DNA from: Spirosoma validum
Lineage (GTDB): Bacteria; Bacteroidota; Bacteroidia; Cytophagales; Spirosomataceae
DNA length: 64,000 nucleotides
Direction: 5' to 3'
Assembly (NCBI RefSeq): GCF_014699035.1
Contig: NZ_JACXAA010000007.1
Location: 124,001-188,000 of the forward strand
Shown here: positions 18,414 to 29,400 of the stretch, piece after piece
Position numbering within the stretch: the first letter of the stretch is position 1
Layout of the letters: every line of letters starts with the position of its first letter
Position numbers and translations under genes: made by a program
The notes under the pieces: generated by a model
The model's database searches: none
What the model was told of the DNA's origin: nothing
Seen by the model: the letters and a program-made list of their open reading frames with translations, nothing else

Positions 18414-20759
18414 TTACGACTTTGTAATGGTTTCTTCCAGATTATAGATCGTTGATACAATCCGCATCATAGCCGCTAGTTGTACTTTATCGACTGTTGC
18501 GGGAATCGGATATTCACCAACGGCCAACGCTTTCTCCGCGCGTGACTTGTTAAGTTGTTTCAACTCCTTTTCGTAATACGTCGTTAGTACAGCAGTTTCT
18601 TTTTGATTGGGTTTCCGACTTACAATCAGCCGGAAAGCTTTATCGATCTTATCGGAAACGGCGCTATTCTCCTGTAGCAGTTTAGCCGCCAGTACGCGCG
18701 ACGCTTCCAGCACAGTCGGGTCGTTGAGCATGATCAGTGCCTGCAAAGGTGTGTTGGTTTTCAATCGTCTTACTTCGCAAAGGTCGCGGTTGCTGGCATC
18801 GAAAATAGCCATTGAAGGCGGAGGAACGGTACGCTTAATGAGCGTGTACATGCCCCGGCGATACAACTTGGCGCCATGATCCTGTACGTACATAGACAAC
18901 AATCCTCTGCCCGACGTAGCGCCTTCCCACAGCCCCGGCGGCTGATACGGTTTTACACTAGGCCCGCCAATCGTTCGGTTCAACAAGCCACTACTACTCA
19001 GAACAATATCCCGAACAAACTCAGCATCCACCCGGTAGCGCGGCCCACGAGCCAAATATTTATTATCCGGATCAGCCTGCAATTTCTCCGGACTAATCAC
19101 CGCCGACTGCCGATACGTAGCAGACGTAACCATCTGTTTCACTAGTCGTTTGATATCCCAGCCGTGGCTCATGAAATCGACCGCCAGCCAGTCCAGTAAT
19201 TCAGGATGGGATGGTAGTTCGCCCTGCATACCGAAGTCACCGGGGGTTTTGACGATACCTTTTCCGAAAAACTCCTGCCACAACTGATTCACGTACACTC
19301 GTGCCGTCAGCGGATTCTGTTTGTCAAACATCCACTTTGTCAGACCCAGTCGATTCTTCGGATAGCCTTCATTAAAGGGCAAAATAGCATTTGGCGTACC
19401 GGGTTGCACTTCATCGCCAGGCGCGTCATATACACCTCGTTTCAGGATAAACGTTTTCCGGGTGGTATCCAGATCGGTCATCACCGAGACAATTAATTTG
19501 TTAGTATCCCGCTTACTGACAAACGACAAAATATCTTTTACATCCTCGTCGCAGATTTCCATCAGTGGCTTCTTGGCATACGTATCGGGCCCGCCAATGA
19601 CGGACTCAATTCCGACTTCCTTTACGTTGTTGAAAAACGCAAAGAGCTTGTAATACTCTTTCTGTGAAAACGGATCGTATTTATGGTCATGGCAATGTGC
19701 GCATTCCATCGTTACGCCCAACAATCCTTTCCCAAACAAATCCGTGCGATCTGTTACGTAGGAGATGCGATATTCTTCCGGAATGACGCCCCCTTCTTCG
19801 GTTATTTTATGATTACGGTTGAAACCCGTCGCCAGCAACTGCTCTTTGTCTGGTTTACCAGGCCCGCTCCAACCTTTCGGACTGGACAGGAAATCGCCCG
19901 CCAGCTGCCAGGTGACGAAATCATTGTAATGCATGTTTTTGTTGAAGGCATGAATCACCCAGTCACGCCAGGGCCATTGGGTTCGGTAGCCATCATCCTG
20001 GTATCCATGTGAATCGGCATAACGGGCTATATCGAGCCAGTGAATAGCCATTTTTTCGCCATACGCCGGATTGCGAAGCAACAGATCGACCGCTTTTTCA
20101 TAGGCATTGGCACTTTTATCGGCCATGAACTGATCCATTAGCGCCAGACTTGGTGGCAATCCGGTCAGGTCCAGGCTGAGTCGTTTCAATAACCGTTCCT
20201 TATCCGCTTCTTCGTTTGGTTTTAAGCCTTTCTGCTCCTGTTTCTGTAAAATGAAATAGTCAATTTCATTCTTTGGCCAATCTTTTTGATCAACCTTAGG
20301 CAAAGCAGGTTTCTTTGGCGCGACGAAAGCCCAGTGTTTTTCGTAAGGTGCCCCCTGCCTGATCCACTTTTCGATCAGCTTAATTTCTCGACCGGACAAT
20401 TTCAGTCCTGAGTTGACGGGCGGCATTAGCGTTGACGTATCCTGAGACGTAATGCGCAAAAACACTTCCGACAATTCAGGTTTTCCGGCGACCAAAGCAT
20501 GCGCCTTCGGGTGTTCTTTCAGGGCTTTAAATGCACTCTCGGGCACGTCGAGCCGTAAACCTGCTTCCCGTTTGTTGGCATCCGGGCCATGGCAGGCCGA
20601 GCATTTGTCCGATAGAATGGGCCTGATATCGAAGTTGTAACTGACCATGTCCGGCAGTTTTTCTTCTTCGGTCTGATTTGACGAATGGTTGGTACAAGCC
20701 TGTACGAACCAGACTGTGCCGGCCGTCATGATAAGTAGATAATACGATAGTTTCCTCAT
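18414..20759 (-). CDS. PSD1/cytochrome c (DUF1549-DUF1553) lipoprotein
   Basis: 781 residues. A signal with a plausible lipobox (FVQAC, Cys22) leads into a planctomycete-type cytochrome c (PSCyt1; CSACH 53-57, then STLMPPVNSGLKLSGREIKLIEKWI). Next comes DUF1549 (RLLKRLSLDLTGLPPS..., HWLDIARYADSHGYQDD), with a second CxxCH motif in AHCHDHKYDPFS, and DUF1553 (NPLTARVYVNQLWQEFFGKG, CEVRRLKTNTPLQALIMLNDP). These domains form the classic PSD1 architecture of Planctomycetes. The gene is 132 bases from the end of the first DUF1501 gene and is followed by the second. Function is unproven; extracytoplasmic redox chemistry on glycans is the usual inference. Confidence 0.92.
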   Translation of the reverse strand: MRKLSYYLLIMTAGTVWFVQACTNHSSNQTEEEKLPDMVSYNFDIRPILSDKCSACHGPDANKREAGLRLDVPESAFKALKEHPKAHALVAGKPELSEVFLRITSQDTSTLMPPVNSGLKLSGREIKLIEKWIRQGAPYEKHWAFVAPKKPALPKVDQKDWPKNEIDYFILQKQEQKGLKPNEEADKERLLKRLSLDLTGLPPSLALMDQFMADKSANAYEKAVDLLLRNPAYGEKMAIHWLDIARYADSHGYQDDGYRTQWPWRDWVIHAFNKNMHYNDFVTWQLAGDFLSSPKGWSGPGKPDKEQLLATGFNRNHKITEEGGVIPEEYRISYVTDRTDLFGKGLLGVTMECAHCHDHKYDPFSQKEYYKLFAFFNNVKEVGIESVIGGPDTYAKKPLMEICDEDVKDILSFVSKRDTNKLIVSVMTDLDTTRKTFILKRGVYDAPGDEVQPGTPNAILPFNEGYPKNRLGLTKWMFDKQNPLTARVYVNQLWQEFFGKGIVKTPGDFGMQGELPSHPELLDWLAVDFMSHGWDIKRLVKQMVTSATYRQSAVISPEKLQADPDNKYLARGPRYRVDAEFVRDIVLSSSGLLNRTIGGPSVKPYQPPGLWEGATSGRGLLSMYVQDHGAKLYRRGMYTLIKRTVPPPSMAIFDASNRDLCEVRRLKTNTPLQALIMLNDPTVLEASRVLAAKLLQENSAVSDKIDKAFRLIVSRKPNQKETAVLTTYYEKELKQLNKSRAEKALAVGEYPIPATVDKVQLAAMMRIVSTIYNLEETITKS

Positions 20760-20788
20760 CGTAATATGTAGTATTTTATATTGAAGTA

Positions 20789-20877
20789 GTGATGTCAGGT
20801 TCTTAAACCTGACCAGAGCGGTTTCTCAAAACCGCGTTATCCCGTTTTATTCAGTCGGGCTTAAGAACCGACATCAC
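20789..20877. repeat. Palindrome with GGTTCTTAA core between DUF1501 and PSD1 genes
   Basis: Outer arms 20789-20813 and 20854-20877 share GTGATGTC, GGTTCTTAA and TGAC/GTC with a one-base indel. A smaller hairpin GCGGTTT/AAACCGC lies inside. The core is related to the palindrome at 2995-3069. Confidence 0.75.
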
Positions 20878-20891
20878 AGCATAGATTTACT

Positions 20892-22343
20892 TCATACCAA
20901 AAGATCCATCACGGGTTTAGCTACTCCGTCGGGCGTAATGTAGAAAGGCCGTTTTTCAACTTCATAATGTGTGTCAGATGCAATGCCCAGCGCGTGATAG
21001 ATCGTTTGGTGGATTCCCTCGATATGTATCGGCTTTTCGATGGTCTTGCAGGGACGCTCGTCGGCAGTTTTGCCGTAAACGAATCCTTTTTTAATACCTC
21101 CGCCAAACATCAGCACCGAACAGCCATCTGTAAAATGACGGTGCATACCATAAAATTTCGGATCTGTGAGAATATCAGGCTGTTTAACTTGTTCCTGTAC
21201 CTTGGCATCTGGTCGGCCTTCCACCATCATATCCCGACTGAACTCACTGGCCAGAATAATCATGGTACGGTCCAGATGACCCGTTTTTTCCAGATCCAGA
21301 ATCAGTTGCGCAATCGGGCCATCAATCTGGCACTTCATATCTTCCAGACGTGAGTGACCGTTTTCGTGCGTATCCCAACCTTTGAAGGGCTCGTATTCCG
21401 TCGTCACGCTGATAAATCGCGCACCCTGTTCGGTGAGTCGACGGGCTAATAAACAACCCAATCCAAACCGACCAGTATTATATCGCTCGTAGATGTGCTT
21501 CGGTTCGGTGCTCAGATCAAACGCTTTCGCTTCCGGCGAATTCAAAAGCCGGTACGCCTGCTCCATCGACCGACGTAATGATTCTTTCTGATAATCGCTA
21601 CCAAACTCACCCACCGGACTGTTGCTGATCAGTTCGTTATAGAGTTGATTCCGACGCTCAAATCGACGTGCATCCATGCCAATCGGCGGACGAACGCTTT
21701 CCAGTCCCTGACTGGGATCGGGAATAAAAAACGGGCCGAATTCATTGCCCAGAAAACCCGCCGTGTGGAAGGCTTTCAACTCTTCGGCCTCTCCTACCGT
21801 AAACCGCTGCCCAATGTCGATGAAGGCCGGAATAACCGGATTTTTCGGACCTAACTCTTTGGCAATCCAGGAGCCGAGGTGCGGAGCCGCAACAGTCTGG
21901 GGTGGTTCGTAACTTGTATGCCAGTGGTACTGATGGCGCGAGTGCAGGATATGACCCATGTCGGCCGCTACGTAGGAACGGATCAACGTACCCCGGTCCA
22001 TTACTTTACCAATAGACTGAAGCCCATCTGAAAAATGAATGCCGTCCAAGGCTGTTGGCATCGATTTGAACGTACTGAGCACCCGGTTACCTTCCATACC
22101 CGTTTCATAGGGTGTGTAGCGTTTGGGATCAAACGTTTCGGTATGTGCCATGCCACCAGCCATCCAGAGCAGAATAACTGTATCAGCCGTTCCGCGCACA
22201 TTAGCCTGTTTTTTGGCTTTATCTTTTTCAGCACCTGAGCAGCCCGAGAGTAAGCCGGGTATAGGTGCGCCAGCCGCCAGTGCCGCTAACGTAGCCGCGC
22301 TTGTTTTCTGGAGAAACTCCCGCCGATTCCATCTGTTTATCAT
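20892..22343 (-). CDS. DUF1501 domain protein, Tat lipoprotein-like (first copy)
   Basis: 483 residues from the ATG at 22343 (MINRWNRREFLQKTS); the open frame upstream (to 22457) reads through intergenic DNA and overlaps the previous gene. The Tat signal RREFLQK is followed by a lipobox-like LLSGC. DUF1501 landmarks are TVILLWMAGGMAHTETFDPK, GSWIAKELGPKNPVIP, FGLGCLLARRL, RFISVTTEYEPFKGWDTHENG, MIILASEFSRDM and YGMHRHFTDGCSVLMFGGG. It follows the DUF2231-PSD1 gene by 110 bases. With the other PSD1/DUF1501 pair it makes two tandem, diverged modules. Its enzymatic role is not known. Confidence 0.92.
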   Translation of the reverse strand: MINRWNRREFLQKTSAATLAALAAGAPIPGLLSGCSGAEKDKAKKQANVRGTADTVILLWMAGGMAHTETFDPKRYTPYETGMEGNRVLSTFKSMPTALDGIHFSDGLQSIGKVMDRGTLIRSYVAADMGHILHSRHQYHWHTSYEPPQTVAAPHLGSWIAKELGPKNPVIPAFIDIGQRFTVGEAEELKAFHTAGFLGNEFGPFFIPDPSQGLESVRPPIGMDARRFERRNQLYNELISNSPVGEFGSDYQKESLRRSMEQAYRLLNSPEAKAFDLSTEPKHIYERYNTGRFGLGCLLARRLTEQGARFISVTTEYEPFKGWDTHENGHSRLEDMKCQIDGPIAQLILDLEKTGHLDRTMIILASEFSRDMMVEGRPDAKVQEQVKQPDILTDPKFYGMHRHFTDGCSVLMFGGGIKKGFVYGKTADERPCKTIEKPIHIEGIHQTIYHALGIASDTHYEVEKRPFYITPDGVAKPVMDLLV

Positions 22344-22453
22344 AGCGTTACGATGTTTAACTGTTTGAAGAAAGAGTAAAGACTCAAGATGAAAGACTAC
22401 CAGTCTGCATCTATATACTTTCTTTCGTCTTACATCTTTCTTCCCTATCTGAC

Positions 22454-24814
22454 TCAATAAATCAACTGAAATTCCGGGTGGAGCGAAATCGCCCAGACCA
22501 GATCTTCTATACCTTCTACACTAGGCTGGACGCCAACAATCTTCTGAGCAACAATCATTTCTTTAGGCTTTGGATCACGACCCAACGATTTTCGATAAAG
22601 TTCTTTGACCAGCAGATCCGACGACGGGTATTTTGCTTTCCATTGTTCCGCTCCCCGCTTAAGGGCTTCGTTAAACGTAGTACCATTCGTTAGTTCCAGG
22701 GCCTGTAACAAATTTGCCTGCGAAGTCCGACTGGTGCTGACCGTTTCGCGGTTAGGCCGACCCAATGCCGTCAGAAACGGATCGTTTTTCACCAGCGACG
22801 CGCGAGGAAAAGCTATCTCTTTCTGAATCGTTTTCGGCAACATTTTTACGATCGACGTATCCTGGTAGATCGGATTGAAGGCCAGGCTAACTGCATCCGC
22901 AAATTGTTCGGCCGTAAGCCGACGCCGTACCATACCCTCAAACACGTAGGTGGGAGCCATTACCAGATCCGCATCCTTAACGCCAACCGAGGGCAATTGA
23001 TAGGTTTTAGACGTAGTAATCGTATAGATCAATTTTTTGATGTCGTACCCATTCTGCACGAAATCATATGCCAGCCAATCCAGTAAGTCCTGGCTCCACG
23101 GCTCATTGTCCATCGCATCGACGGGTTCGACAATGCCTCGGCCCATGAGTTGCGCCCAGATTCGGTTAACCAGCGTGCGATACAGGCGGCCATCTTTCGG
23201 TTGAACCAGAAAATCAGCCAGTTCACGAAGGCGTTTTTCGGTCGGCGCATCGACACTGATCTGACCTAATTCCTTAAATAAAACCTGACGGCCAGCCATT
23301 TTACCCGTAGGCTTATCGCAACGGTTAATTTCTAACGTAGTATCAGCGAACACGTTGGCGAAGGCATAGGCATCCGCCAGTTTCCAGTCGCTGATAAAAC
23401 TATCGTGGCAGGAAGCGCATTTGAGGTTCAGTCCCAGTAATACCTGCGCTACGTTCTGAGCCGCCTGCATTTCCGTTCGCTGACTCGAATTGATCGTACC
23501 GCGCCATTTAATCCCTTTAATAAAACCGGACGATTCTTTGGTGGGGCTAATCAACTCCCGGACAAACCAGTTGTATGGTTTATTCTTCTTCAGTGACGCA
23601 TATAGCCATTGCGTAATGTCGAATCGTCCACCCGTAATATATCCCGTTCCACTGTAATCATTCCGTAACGCGTCGTTCCAGAACGTGATCCAATGCTGGG
23701 CATAATCGCCGTTTCGGCTGAGTAATTCCTTCACTAAAGCCTCTCGCTTATCAGGGCGCGTATCAGCCTCGAATGCCTGAATCTTAGCGGGTGTTGGTAG
23801 TAATCCAATGATGTCTAAATAGACCCGGCGCATGTAGGTCCGGTCGTCAACGACGCTTTTCCATTCAATCTTGTTTTTGTGGAAATAGACATTGACCAAC
23901 CGATCAATTGGATTGTTGATATCAACCGTAGCAGCTGGCAGAATGGGTAAACGAGGTTCCAGCGCAGCCACCCGGTAAATGCTCTTTTCGGCACCACTGG
24001 GCCAGGGTGCCCCGGCTTTTATCCATAAGGAAAGAAGTGCTACTTCGTTTTCGGTGAGCCGCTTACCTTTAGTCGGCATCGCTTCTTTATCGTCGGCGGG
24101 TAACGTAATGCGTCGGATGATCTCGCTGTCTTCCGGATGACCGGCTTTCAGGATAGCGCCGTGCTTGCCGCCTTTCATGATCAGGGCCTTGCTATCCAGC
24201 CGCAGCTCGCCTTTGGTTTTTGTAGCACTGTGGCAACTATAGCAGTTGTGCGCCAGAATCGAACGAATTTCCAGATTCAGCTCCTGTACTTGCTTAGCTG
24301 TCAATTGCTTACTCGTGTTCAGACTCGCAAACATTGCATTATTTGCGGGCGAGTTTGCTACATTGGGCTGATCCCCAAAAGGCAATACACTGCTGATGTA
24401 ATCTTCACCGTGGGTTAGCAGGGCACCGTAATGACCCGCCACACTAACCCCAACGACGGTTAGAATCAATAAACTTCGGTATAGATTTACCCGTCCCGAA
24501 CGTAGCGCGATTACGGTTAGAATAGCCAGAACCATTGTCGCCAGACCTGACCACTGGTGGACCAGAACCCCTTTACCCGCGTAGTCTTCCTGATTGACCA
24601 GCACCAGGCCGAGTCCAGCTGCCAGAATTGCACTGATGGTGCCAATCCAGAGCATGGCATTAATGCCCGCCCTCAGCTCCGTTGATTTACGAAACCAGCT
24701 GATAACTTCCAGTACTAAAGCAACGCAAAGTAAGCCAACCGGAAAGTGAACAATAAGGGGATGTAAGCGCCCCAGAAACTGCCAAAGCCAAAATGATTCT
24801 GCTACGATTGTCAC
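22454..24814 (-). CDS. DUF2231-cytochrome c-PSD1 (DUF1549/DUF1553) membrane fusion
   Basis: 786 residues. A DUF2231-type membrane domain (about 10-140; LGRLHPLIVHFPVGLLC, VHQWSGLATM, GHYGALLTHGEDY) is followed by a PSCyt1 heme domain with CYSCH at 191-195 and MPTKGKRLTENEVALLSLWIKAG. DUF1549 (YMRRVYLDIIGLLPTPA, HWITFWNDALRNDYSGTG) with a second heme-like CASCH motif, and DUF1553 (RLYRTLVNRIWAQLMGRG) come next. The membrane and cytochrome part matches the N-terminus of the 734-residue protein at 14573-16777, so one module has been reused. It is the first gene after the second SusCD pair and is probably cotranscribed with it. Confidence 0.9.
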   Translation of the reverse strand: MTIVAESFWLWQFLGRLHPLIVHFPVGLLCVALVLEVISWFRKSTELRAGINAMLWIGTISAILAAGLGLVLVNQEDYAGKGVLVHQWSGLATMVLAILTVIALRSGRVNLYRSLLILTVVGVSVAGHYGALLTHGEDYISSVLPFGDQPNVANSPANNAMFASLNTSKQLTAKQVQELNLEIRSILAHNCYSCHSATKTKGELRLDSKALIMKGGKHGAILKAGHPEDSEIIRRITLPADDKEAMPTKGKRLTENEVALLSLWIKAGAPWPSGAEKSIYRVAALEPRLPILPAATVDINNPIDRLVNVYFHKNKIEWKSVVDDRTYMRRVYLDIIGLLPTPAKIQAFEADTRPDKREALVKELLSRNGDYAQHWITFWNDALRNDYSGTGYITGGRFDITQWLYASLKKNKPYNWFVRELISPTKESSGFIKGIKWRGTINSSQRTEMQAAQNVAQVLLGLNLKCASCHDSFISDWKLADAYAFANVFADTTLEINRCDKPTGKMAGRQVLFKELGQISVDAPTEKRLRELADFLVQPKDGRLYRTLVNRIWAQLMGRGIVEPVDAMDNEPWSQDLLDWLAYDFVQNGYDIKKLIYTITTSKTYQLPSVGVKDADLVMAPTYVFEGMVRRRLTAEQFADAVSLAFNPIYQDTSIVKMLPKTIQKEIAFPRASLVKNDPFLTALGRPNRETVSTSRTSQANLLQALELTNGTTFNEALKRGAEQWKAKYPSSDLLVKELYRKSLGRDPKPKEMIVAQKIVGVQPSVEGIEDLVWAISLHPEFQLIY

Positions 24815-24859
24815 TAGTTGTTCAGAAAATTGATACGTTGAATAGTCTTTTCAAATGAT

Positions 24860-24905
24860 TTTTCTGTACGAATCACTGTTAAGCAACAGTAACCCGTACA
24901 GAAAA
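24860..24905. terminator. Hairpin between susD and the PSD1 fusion gene (possible attenuator)
   Basis: Outer arms TTTTCTGTACG/CGTACAGAAAA (24860-24870, 24895-24905) are perfect, and an inner ACTGTT/AACAGT stem extends the structure. In the minus direction it lies 30 bases after the susD stop and ends in an A/T-rich run. Partial termination after susCD is known in Sus-type operons; that use here is inferred. Confidence 0.65.
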
Positions 24906-24935
24906 GTGCCTGGTTATTATTGATTTAATCCTGTT

Positions 24936-26432
24936 TTACTGGTACCCCGGGTTTTGTGTCAATTTCGCGTTAATCAAAATCTGGGGTGCCGGAATCGGGA
25001 AAAAATACTCAAAATCGCTGAACACGTAATCCTGGGCATTAAAAGCAATGCCCCCCCGGTCCACCGTTGGTTTGGCTTTTTCTTTCGCGCCATACGCATT
25101 CATAAAGGCCGCTAATTCGGCGGGTGTCATGGTACGTTTCAGGTCAAACCAGCGGTGATTTTCGAAGGCTAATTCAACACGCCTTTCTTTCAGTACGGCT
25201 GTTTTGAAAGCCGCTTTATCCAGTCCGCTTAACGCAGCCAGCCCAGCCCGCGTGCGTACCTGATTCAGATACCCGAAGGCTTCTGCCGTTGGACCCGACT
25301 GCTCGTTAATGGCTTCGGCCATCATCAGCAACACATCGGCATACCGCAGCACCGGCCAGTTATCGTCCGTCCGTCCGGTAATGGTGTGCGCATGGGTAAA
25401 TTTAATTACATACGGAATCGGAACAACCGTACCGTTCAGCGTATAACTGGTTTTCAGGGAAGCATCCTTACGCAGATCACCGGTTTCATAAGCCGCAATC
25501 ATGTCGTTGGTAGGTACATTACGACCGCCGGGCGTTGTGTTGGCGAACCCTGTTACGGCTGCCCCCGACAGGCGGGGGGCAAACGTATAGGCAAACGTGC
25601 TCCATTCGCCCAGGTCATTTCCACCCTGATACTGCACTTCAAAAATGGATTCTGGCCCGTTCTTTTTGGCCGGATTGAAATTATCGGCGTATACCGGGTT
25701 CAAGGAATAGCCGGTTACCTGCTTCAGCGTCGTGACGGCATCGGCGTATTTTTTCTGAGTGAGCTGCGTCTTGCCCAGAAGCCCCAGCGCTGCCCCTTTC
25801 GTGATACGCCCTATCTGAGCAGCCGGATACGTAGTGGGTAATAACGTAACGGATTCCTTCAGATCCTTCTCAACCTGCGCCCAGACATCTGCCTGCGGAG
25901 AGCGAAGCAGATCAAACGCCTGGTTCGGATTTTGTAGCGTTGACGTAACGAGGATAACATCCCCAAAATACTGAACCAGATTAAAATAAAAGTAAGCCCG
26001 TAAAAACTTTAACTGACCTTCGATAGGCGCTTTCACCGTTGCGTCGAGCCCACTGCTCGCCAGCTTCTCCAAGGTAAAGTTGGTGTTATAGAGCGCTGAA
26101 TAATATAGATTCCAGACGGTGGCAATCTCGCCATTACCCTGGTTGACCGTCGAGAACTCAAACGCTTCCCAACCAGCAGCGCCCCCCCGGTCGAGCGGGT
26201 TAAAATCGAGTGTAGTATTATCCGAGGGGAATTCCTGAAAGATATACGCCGAGTTCGTTATGTTCTGTAGCTGGCCGTATACACCACTCAGGGCCTGCTG
26301 AAACTGGGTTTCATTTTTATAAAACAAATCGGTACCAATCCGCGTCGGATCGGTTGTGACTAACATATCTTCTTTGCACGAAAATTGACTCAGGCAAAGG
26401 AAAAGAACTCCTAGAACAGTTATTTTTTTCAT
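24936..26432 (-). CDS. SusD/RagB family outer-membrane lipoprotein (second pair)
   Basis: 498 residues with the N-terminal signal MKKITVLGVLFLCLSQFSC (Cys19 as the likely lipidation site). The SusD helical core shows FLRAYFYFNLVQYFGDV, GAALGLLGKTQLTQKKYADA, VLRYADVLLMMAEAINEQ, LNQVRTRAGLAAL and LKERRVELAFENHRWFDLKR. It starts 11 bases after the susC stop, so translation is likely coupled. It is paralogous to the first SusD but only in the usual conserved stretches, which suggests that the two pairs bind different substrates. Confidence 0.96.
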   Translation of the reverse strand: MKKITVLGVLFLCLSQFSCKEDMLVTTDPTRIGTDLFYKNETQFQQALSGVYGQLQNITNSAYIFQEFPSDNTTLDFNPLDRGGAAGWEAFEFSTVNQGNGEIATVWNLYYSALYNTNFTLEKLASSGLDATVKAPIEGQLKFLRAYFYFNLVQYFGDVILVTSTLQNPNQAFDLLRSPQADVWAQVEKDLKESVTLLPTTYPAAQIGRITKGAALGLLGKTQLTQKKYADAVTTLKQVTGYSLNPVYADNFNPAKKNGPESIFEVQYQGGNDLGEWSTFAYTFAPRLSGAAVTGFANTTPGGRNVPTNDMIAAYETGDLRKDASLKTSYTLNGTVVPIPYVIKFTHAHTITGRTDDNWPVLRYADVLLMMAEAINEQSGPTAEAFGYLNQVRTRAGLAALSGLDKAAFKTAVLKERRVELAFENHRWFDLKRTMTPAELAAFMNAYGAKEKAKPTVDRGGIAFNAQDYVFSDFEYFFPIPAPQILINAKLTQNPGYQ

Positions 26433-26443
26433 GTTCGTGCCGA

Positions 26444-29400
26444 TTAGAAGTTGAGTTTAATACCGGTTGCAAACGTTCTGGGAACAGGATATGACTCGTC
26501 GTCATTATTCAGCTCAACATTGTTCGAGGACGTGGACGTGCCCCTTACGCCCGCATCCGGATTATTGCCAGGGTACTTTGTGAAGATGATCAGATTATTG
26601 CCCGTCACGAAAATCCGGGCACCACTCAGAATCGATTTGAACTTGGGCAGATTATAGCCAATGGTGACGGTTTTAAGCCAGACGTAGCTGCCATCGTATA
26701 CGTAGCGGTTGCTGCTTTCGCGCGACCATTTAAAATAGCTCGTGCCGCCCTGTGCATGAACATCCGATGGATTGGTTCCGGGATTCGTTGCCGACCGCCA
26801 GCGGTCTTTCGCTTTGTCCAGTACGTTGAAAACGCCGTCCATGTTCATCGTCGAAGCTTCGATATTTCGGTAAATGTCAAAGCCCTGAACGCCGAGGAAC
26901 ATAACATTAAAATCAAACTTTTTATAATCGCCGGCGAATGTCCAGGCCCAGGTGAACGCCGGATTTGGATTGCCGATTTCGACCATGTCCTGCGTATCGT
27001 AGGAAATCACGCCGTCGCCGTTCGTATCCTGAAACTTCATAGCACCCGGAATAGCACCGTCCTGTTTGGGAGCCGCATCGATTTCAGCCTGCGTATTGAA
27101 AATACCCAATTTATTGTACCCATAAATCATCCCGATTGGGCGACCCACTTTTTGTACGTTGTAGCCGCCGTAGAAACTGCCGTAGTACAAGGCGTCGTTA
27201 GCGCCCTTAATGGCCAGAATTTTATTGCGGTTAAAGCTGATATTGGCGTTGGTCCGGAAGTTGAACTGCCCAAAGCTGGTCCGGTATTCCGCGCCAATTT
27301 CTACACCGTGGTTTTCGACTTTACCGATGTTGTCGAGTACCGTCGTAAAGCCCGATACGGAGGGTATCGAAACCGGCAATAGCATGTCATTCGTGATTTT
27401 CTTGTAGTACTCGACGTTGAAAATCAGCTTACTATTAAACAGGGCCAGATCCATGCCTATATCCAGCTGATTTGACTTTTCCCATTTCAGGTTCGAGTTG
27501 GCAAACGAACTGACCACTTTACCCGCCGAGAAAGAATTACCCAGGATGTAGTTGTAATTGCCGGAGTTAGCCCCACTGCCACTCGTGACAAAGGCCAGGC
27601 TAGGGTAATTGCCAATGGTTAGAAAGTTATTATTTCCTGTTATACCCCAGCTCGCCCTGAGTTTCAGGTCAGAAAGCCACGACGTTTTCGGCATAAAGGA
27701 TTCTTCCGTAAGACGCCAGCCAATCGAAGCCGCCGGAAAATCCCCGTATTTATTATTCGCCCCAAAGCGCGAACTGCCTTCCCGTCGGAAGGTCGCCGAA
27801 AACAGGTACTTGTCTTTATAGGAGTAATTGACCCGGCCCAGAAAAGCCAGCAGCGACCATCCATATTCGTAGGAGGTGGATGATCGAATCGAGGCCGCTC
27901 CCAAAAACGGAACCAGGTCATCGGGGAAGGTATTGCCAGTACCCGTAAACCCACGGACTTTCTCCTGCTGAGAAGTGTAGCCAAGCAAAACATCCAGACT
28001 GTGATTGGTCCCCAGTTGAGGCTTGTAGGTCAGTAATTGATCCAGCGAATAGTTCGTCAGCTCTTCCGTATTATCCGTTTCGGTGGCAATGCGAGGAGGA
28101 GCGCCCGCCGTACCCGAAGCTACCGATAAGCCGATGGTCGACGGGACATACTCTTTATACGTATTGTTATTGAGCTTAATATTCGCCGACGTTTTGAACT
28201 TAAAATTCCGGAGGAATGACACTTCAATGAAGGCATTACTCAACAGATCGGAAATGTTTCGTTTCCTATACACATTTTCCAGTACATACAACGGATTCGG
28301 AAAGCCGAATACGCCGTCGACGCCGTTAATGTAGGGAATCAGCGAACCATCGGCATTGTAGGGCGTAGCGCGGGGATCCATCAGCAAAGCACCCCCCACC
28401 AGCGCGCTGCGCCCGTCGGTATTCGCCAGATTTTGCCGGGTATAGGTACCATTAATATTCAGGCCTATATTGATAAATTTATTAACCTGTCCACTTAAAT
28501 TAGAGCGAACCGATATCCGGTCATAATCCGTTTTTTTAATAATTCCATCTTCCTTATAATACCCAACCGACAACAACGCTTTGATGGGTCCTGCTCCCGA
28601 TGAAACACCCAGGTTCAGGTCAGAATAGGGAGCGTTATCATGCATGATCAAGTCAAACCAGTTGGTCGAATACTGGGTCTGTTCCGGAAACCGGTACCCA
28701 ATGGGTACTTCGCTCTCGGCAGGTTCCCGATTCTGGAGAATCCGAATCTGATCCATGAAAATATCTTTCTTGAACTGCGCAAATTCGACTCCGTTGAGCA
28801 TCTTTGTTCGCCTGGACCGCGGGACACTCTGAATACCATAATCGAGCGACAGATTGACGGCCACTTTCCCTTCTTTAGCCTGCCGGGTAGTGATCAGAAC
28901 CACCCCATTGGAACCTCTGGCCCCGTAAATAGCGGTAGAGGCTGCATCCTTCAAGACCGTGACATTTTCAATATCATTGGGATTTAGGTTCTGCCCGACC
29001 GACGTACCGACCACAAACCCGTCAATAACGTAGATTGGGTCACTACCTCCCCCCAGTGAGCCAATGCCCCGGACACGCACTTCAAACTGACCGCCCGGCG
29101 TACCACTTTTTTGTTTAACGACAACGCCCGGCGCCCGGCCCTGCAAAATCTGGTTCGGGTTGTTGGCGGGCTGTTCGCCAATGTCGCGCATATTGATGAC
29201 CGAAACAGCCGACGTAATGTCCTGTTTGCGCTGCGAACCATACCCCACTACAACCACTTCGTTCAGGGTCTGGTCGTCCGGTAACAACGTAACGGTTAGC
29301 GTCGTTTTGCTGCCAATAACGATCTCCTGCTTTTGATAGCCCACAAAACTGAAGACTAACGTAGCATTGGTGTTTGGCGCAGAGATACGATAACTCCCCG

